A DNA stretch of 64,000 nucleotides from Selaginella moellendorffii. Lineage: Eukaryota > Streptophyta > Lycopodiopsida > Selaginellales > Selaginellaceae. A program made the position numbers and the translations under genes. Below the pieces are notes generated by a model. It saw only the letters and a program-made list of their open reading frames with translations, did no database searches and had not been told where the DNA came from. The DNA lies in NCBI RefSeq assembly GCF_000143415.4, contig NW_003314366.1, positions 135,348-199,347 of the forward strand. The letters are read 5' to 3'. Positions 59,423 to 64,000 of this stretch are shown here, piece by piece; position 1 is the first letter of the stretch, and the number at the start of each line of letters is the position of its first letter.

Positions 59423-61314
59423 TTACAATCGTTTCATCCTCGCGCCTTGGAGATCGACAAGATCACTGAACAGGCTGTTGCTGCTGCTCGGCGTCGCGCT
59501 GCTCGACATCGCCGTCGGCTTCTCGGCCTGCTGCTGCTGCTTGGGCTGATCGAACAGCGCGGCGTATGGGTTGTGCATGTGTTCTTGCTCTGATCGATCC
59601 TCGTCCCACACTGGCCTGTGGTGCTGGAAAAACTGCTGGCGCTGGGAGTTCTTCTGTGGCGGCGGAGGGAGAGGTTGCGGAGTTGAAGTCGCAGGCGCGG
59701 CGCCGTTGGAAGGCTGCTTGCGCAAGGCGAACGGGTTGATGTTCTCCTCCGGCTCCTCCAACTCGTCCAGGCCATGCGTGTGTAGCACAGCAGCTTTCTT
59801 CGAGTCACTCGCGGCTCCACCAGCGCCGAAAGCTTCGCCGCTGAGGAGATCTTCACTCGTTGGTTTCGTCGACTTGTTGTTGGAAGGAGGCTGGATTCTC
59901 GTTTGCGGGACTGGAGGGCCGGGAATCCGGACGAGTTGAGGGGGAGCGCTTGGTTTCGGAGCAGGCTGATCCGAGTTTTGCCGGCTTCTGCGAAGGCGGC
60001 GTGTCAAAGCTGAGCTTTTGGAAAGAGAGAGCGAACCTGCGAGCAAGCCGTGCGAAGTCATCTTCGCCTTCCTCCTCCACGCGTGGGAAAACAGGAGCAG
60101 GCGGAGCCTCTGGCTGTTTTCCCGCGGCCGGAGTAGCACCCGACGCCATTGCGTCACGCTTGGCAAGGACTTTCTGCAAGTCGTCGTTCAAGGAAAGAGC
60201 CTGAAACAAGAGTGTCTCGTCGCTGGAAACCAAAACACACTGGTCAGCCACTGAGTCGTTCCATAATACGTATTAGCAATCTCAACTCACGACGTGGTGC
60301 TGACGAGATGCATGACTTGCTTCTGCGTCCGTTGGCATTGCTCCACAAGCTCCACAATGAGCTCCTCCCTCAAAGCCTGTAGAAAACCTTTGTGGTGTTA
60401 CGGCCTGCCATCCAGTAAGAGAACAGACTATACCGATTTATCTCGAGGATCGATCGCGTTGAGCATCTCCGAGAGAACCTCCATCCCGCTCCTTGCACTG
60501 TCAAGGTCCGCTAAGCTGCAACAAAGAAGAAACGATCTCTTGGATAGAGCACCAGAGAAGAAAGCTTTGGACGCACCTCAGGCGCTGGATATCTACGTCC
60601 AGTGGTGGCAATGGCGGCTCCGGTGATGCTGCTGCTGCTACAAATCCCGGGGCTGGATATGCAGTGATAGGATGCGACTGAGGAGGAGTGAAGATAGGCG
60701 GAGCATCTTGACGCTGGGGAAAATCCACTCCCGACCGTCTGAGTTCATCATACGCGGAAAAGAACTGCGGGTACCTTCCTCTCTGGCCACCAAATGCCTC
60801 TTGCCACGAATCCAGCAAGCCGAGTATCTTCTCTCGCACGCTCAAGTCGCCCTGCGCGGTCCAGCACGCTTGAGACGAGCAGCAAAAGCTACACACGAGA
60901 CATTCTCGCTTACCCTCTTCTTGACAATCTTCACCATCTCGTGCAAAACATCCTTCTCGGCAACTTGCTGGTGGACAGCGTCTCCGCAATTCTTCACCAG
61001 AGTCTCCAGGACCTGTGAAGGACAATAGAAATGACCGACTGGAACCGATAGAATAGAGATTTCGCGCGGCTTACGGTGAGAGTGAGGAGCTGGACAGTCG
61101 GATTCTTGTGCGCCAGCCGCTTCCTGGCCGCCTTGACAACCTCCTTTGCTTGCCTGCGATGGAGAGAGCCCGCAATGAATCGCAAAACAAGCAATTGGGT
61201 CGACACATACCCTGGATCATTGTTGAGCGCGTCGCAAATCTCCAAATTCCTCCCCCAATCCGGGCCGATGAGCAGATCGCTGGTCGCCTTGTCCACGAGC
61301 GATGCCACGGACAT
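59423..61314 (-). CDS. TOL: TOM1-like (TOL) VHS-GAT ubiquitin receptor
   Basis: ESCRT-0-like adaptor that sorts ubiquitinated membrane cargo. Minus exons 61314-61211, 61153-61075, 61012-60914, 60851-60577, 60515-60434, 60376-60291, 60222-60037 and 59987-59423 give 491 aa. The VHS domain covers about residues 1-130 (LVDKATSDLLIGPDWGRNLEICD, KNPTVQLLTLTVLETLVKNCG). The GAT domain covers about 190-270 (EVLSEMLNAIDPRDK, QKQVMHLVSTTSDETLL). A long Pro/Gln-rich tail with NPFALR and HNPYAALFDQP follows, likely clathrin/EH-binding. Confidence 0.92.
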
Positions 61315-61440
61315 TTCTCCAGCACAGCGCAGCGCAGTCGAGACAAGCACACACGAAGAACAAAACCCTAAGTATCCCCGCAACGCGGAATGCCCAGAAT
61401 ATTCAAACCAAAAGAATAAAAAGTTTTCTATAGGCTAACT

Positions 61441-61545
61441 CTCTGTCTCTCTCTCTCTCAAGTTCTCACTCTCTCACTCACTCTAAGTTCTCTCTCTCAC
61501 TCGCTAAGTTCTCTCTCTCACTCTCTCTCTCTTTCGCGATTTTCT
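61441..61545. repeat. CT-rich minisatellite upstream of TOL
   Basis: Three or so imperfect copies of an AAGTTCTCTCTCTCACTC unit, seen as GAGA-rich from the TOL (minus) side. It lies between the TOL 5' end and the CBL1-type 3' end. Confidence 0.65.
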
Positions 61546-61609
61546 CTGCGAATTTTTCTCACTCCCTGCGATCTTCCTTCTGCCACTCTCTGCGATCTTC
61601 TCACACTCC

Positions 61610-61670
61610 TCACGCAACGTCTTCAACTTCCGAATTGAATACAAAGCTCGGGAATGCTGTCGTGATATCT
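61610..61670 (-). CDS. CBL1: Alternative last exon of the CBL1-type gene (distal)
   Basis: Preceded by a GTGTAG acceptor, this 61-nt exon also joins exon 7 in frame. It encodes DITTAFPSFVFNSEVEDVA then stop, closer to the canonical CBL end than the proximal exon. It keeps the CIPK-targeted FPSF. Confidence 0.75.
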
Positions 61671-61708
61671 CTACACACAGAAACACAGTTGAGTGGCTGG
61701 CGCTGGGC

Positions 61709-62895
61709 TCACAGAACACTATCATCAACACCAGAATTGAAAAGAAAGCTGGGGAATGCGGTTGTAAGGTTCCTGCAAATATCCCACCACACACATCAAC
61801 CAAGCCATCACGGGATGCAAGCAAGCAAGCAAGCCAGCGAGCGAACTAGCAAGGACGCAAACTAGAAACAATGCTGCTAGTCCCAACTAATGAGTGCTTT
61901 TCCAAGTAGAGTGTGTGGTGAGCTTACTTGAGGTACGGCAGCGTCATGTTCTTCATGAGCGAAGGATTCCTCAGCACGAAGTTCTGCCACTCCTCCTTGT
62001 CAATTCGACTGTCGTTGTTGGTGTCGGCTTCCGCAAACGTCTGCATCACAAAAGAAAAAGAGACAATAGCTTATTTAGCGTACGAAGAAGAAGAGCGATC
62101 AACTTCTCGACCTTATCAAGAATAGTTTCGATGACGTCGTCGGAGAGCTTCATATCCGACTCTGATAACAAGGCGATTAGCATCTGCTTCACCTGCAGTT
62201 TGATCTTAGTTTTCATCTGAATAGCATCTTCACATGCTTTGCTAGTACCTCTTCTCGTTCGATGAAACCGGTCCTGCGCAGATCATACAGCTGGAAGGCA
62301 ACTGCAAAAGGAGAAGAAAACAATCATGAGAAAACAACGCATGAGTTGAACGAGTTATCCATCTTACAGTCGATCTTGTCTTCCAGCGGTGCATTGGGGT
62401 GGAACACGCTGAGGGAGCGCACGAACTCCCCGAAATCGATCACCCCGTTTCTCTTCACATCGAAAAGGTCAAACACCTGCAGGAAGAGAGAGAAAAAAAA
62501 AGAAAAGAACTTGTCAAAAGGAGCAAACACGAGTGGAAAAAGAAAAAAGAAACAAGTACCCGATCTGCGAACAAGTTCTCCTTCTTGCTGTTCTTGAAGA
62601 GCGCCAAGCGGAATTCCTCCTGAAGTGAAGCCGAGCGAGATCTAAGCGAGCCCAAGAAGAAAAATCGAATCACACACCTTGTGGATGAGGCCATCGTCAA
62701 TGACGGAGCTGCTGATCTTCTTGAAGAGCTCATACAGCGCTTCGATCTCACTCACGCTGACTGGAAGAAGCCACCGCATTTTAGCAGGGAAAAACGCGGC
62801 AAATGATCAAACTCACAGGTGGTATCACTGGCCAGAGCTACAGGATCTTCGTACCCGGCCGCGTGCTGCGAGGGCTTCGAGTGGAAGCAGCCCAT
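61709..62895 (-). CDS. CBL1: Calcineurin B-like Ca2+ sensor, CBL1/9 type
   Basis: Plasma-membrane calcium sensor partnering CIPKs. Minus exons 62895-62817, 62760-62678, 62619-62560, 62476-62368, 62301-62249, 62192-62112, 62040-61928 and 61772-61709 give 213 aa. The N terminus MGCFHSK is the classic N-myristoylation (Gly2) and S-acylation (Cys3) signal of CBL1/9. EF-hands include [13 protein letters not shown] and [13 protein letters not shown]. The proximal last exon encodes [20 protein letters not shown]; a second last exon lies 39 bp further on. Internal exon lengths 83/60/109/53/81/113 equal those of the CBL2/3-type gene at 12 kb. Confidence 0.94.
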
Positions 62896-63222
62896 GAGAG
62901 CGCCAGCAGCATGATCGAGCGCGAGAAAGAGTGCCAAGGCGATCCTCGCCACGAATTGCGTCACTCCGCCTTCTACTATGGACAATGCAGAGCCTGGCAA
63001 GCCAGAATTTAGGGCATGGGGGCGCGGAGGGAGGAGGCGGCGCTCGAGATCTTACCACCGCCATCGCTCTTGCCGGCTTGTTGCATTCGCAGCTCCCCAC
63101 CATTCTTAGGGTTTATCCCAAGCTTTTAAAATGTTATACGTAACAAAGTTCTTCCTTGTGTTCTTTCTCTTTGTTTCTTCTCTTTGTTCTTGCGCAGAAG
63201 AGAGAAGAAGAAGAAAATCTTT

Positions 63223-64000
63223 CTAGTAGCCTCCTCGCTGCTGCTTGCATTCAAACGCGCGGTGGCCAGATTGCCCGCATTTGTAGCAAGCTCCATCAAA
63301 ATTTCCACCGCCGCCACCGCCGCCACCCCATGATCTACTACTGCTGCTCCTCGACTCGCCGAATCGAGACGACGAAGAGAAACTCCTACCATTGCTCGAG
63401 TATCTTCCTCCTCCTCTGGAATCGTCAAACCGGCCAAACGCTGGCCTTCTTCCGCCGCCTCCTCGGTCGCCTCCAAAGGAGCTCCCGTAGCTCCGCCGGC
63501 CGCCATCGTCCCAGGAATCTTGGAGGCTTGGAAGCTGCGAGAGAGAGCCATGCAATGTTGGTGAGAGATCAAACGAGTGAAGAAAAAGAAAAACCTCTTT
63601 GATCGCCTCGATCCTAGTGCCGGAAGGCATCGACTTGGAGAGGAGATCCGTTGCTATGTGCTCCGGAAGATCGAAAACAGCACCCTCAACCTGTAAAGCA
63701 CGCAGCGAGAGAAAGTTCTTGAGCTGGAACAACTTGCGATCTCACAAACTCACATTTTTCTCGTCGATCATCTGGACTTTTCCAATGTTGTCCGCGGCCT
63801 TCTCGGACAGGCTAGCGATGGCTCCCACGACGTGCCGCACAGCGAGCGGGAAGTTCCCGGGAGCACGGGAGAACTTGAGAGTCATGTATCCCTGGAGAGA
63901 GCACCATGAGTTAAAGAACAAGCACGAAACGAAAGCTTACCGCCTCGAGGGAGATCAAAGATCGCTGCTCGGGTGGCTGGCTGAAGCCACTCATATGAGC
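63223..64000 (-). CDS. DEAD-box RNA helicase with GUCT domain, 3' end
   Basis: Only the last four exons are in the window: 64000-63941 (open to the right), 63891-63754, 63690-63595 and 63534-63223. They encode a GUCT domain (EQRSLISLEAGYMTL, VFDLPEHIATDLLSKSMP), then a Gly/Arg/Ser-rich tail (RGGGRYSSNGRSFSSSSR) and a terminal CCHC zinc knuckle (CYKCGQSGHRAFEC). This matches plant organelle helicases of the RH3 / RH9 / RH53 kind; the subgroup and organelle cannot be set without the helicase core. Confidence 0.88.

Overview
The window looks like nuclear DNA from a small, compact land-plant genome, most likely the lycophyte Selaginella (S. moellendorffii or a close relative). The reasons are very short introns (mostly 45-60 nt), tightly packed genes, large near-intronless PPR genes including a DYW editing factor, plastid genes (NTRC, GUN1), a stomatal SMF/FAMA-type bHLH, the plant SNARE NPSN, and U11/U12 spliceosome biology. 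Genus assignment is inference; no species-diagnostic marker was seen. Almost every gene model below was built by joining exons by hand, and exon lengths sum to a multiple of three unless stated.

Layout. 0-16 kb: NTRC (-, cut by the left edge), MPDU1, TMEM184/LAZ1, sterol delta7-reductase, NOP16 (-), GUN1, a citrate-binding/alginate-lyase-fold protein, a CBL2/3-type calcium sensor (-), a 56-aa membrane peptide, a DYW PPR protein and another small membrane peptide. 17-23 kb: an LRR receptor kinase with a degenerate kinase core, a second RD receptor kinase, and a CPBP (CAAX-protease-like) protein. 23-28 kb: a gene-poor stretch with an RY/G-box module. 28-34 kb: SMF/FAMA-like bHLH, an EF-hand-like gene with a decayed copy of its last exon, and HIR. 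33.6-39.8 kb: a very AT-rich block, a long inverted repeat and a decayed Ty3/gypsy element. 39.8-42.1 kb: a P-loop ATPase lacking a clean 5' end and a hypothetical gene. 42-50 kb: an E-type PPR (-), two tandem lysyl-tRNA synthetase genes (one strongly diverged), and RBX1 (-). 50-64 kb: NPSN SNARE, U11/U12-31K, FKBP12 (-), TRAP-alpha (-), CSN1, alpha-L-fucosidase (-), dynein LC8 (-), a TOM1-like protein (-), a CBL1-type sensor (-) and the 3' end of a GUCT DEAD-box helicase (-).

Functional themes. Plastid redox and retrograde signalling (NTRC, GUN1, possibly the RNA helicase), calcium sensing (two CBL paralogues 50 kb apart with identical internal exon lengths), ubiquitin/CRL control (RBX1, CSN1), ER/glycosylation (MPDU1, TRAP-alpha) and trafficking (NPSN, TOM1-like). 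Several neighbours are head to head with only 77-134 bp between start codons, and telo-box motifs recur in these gaps.

Most interesting points: the tandem LysRS paralogue that has lost several lysine-pocket residues; two alternative C-terminal exons in the CBL1-type gene; a matching but decayed last-exon duplication in the EF-hand-like gene; a U12-type intron in MPDU1; three GC-AG introns; and a long hairpin-forming inverted repeat derived from a retroelement.
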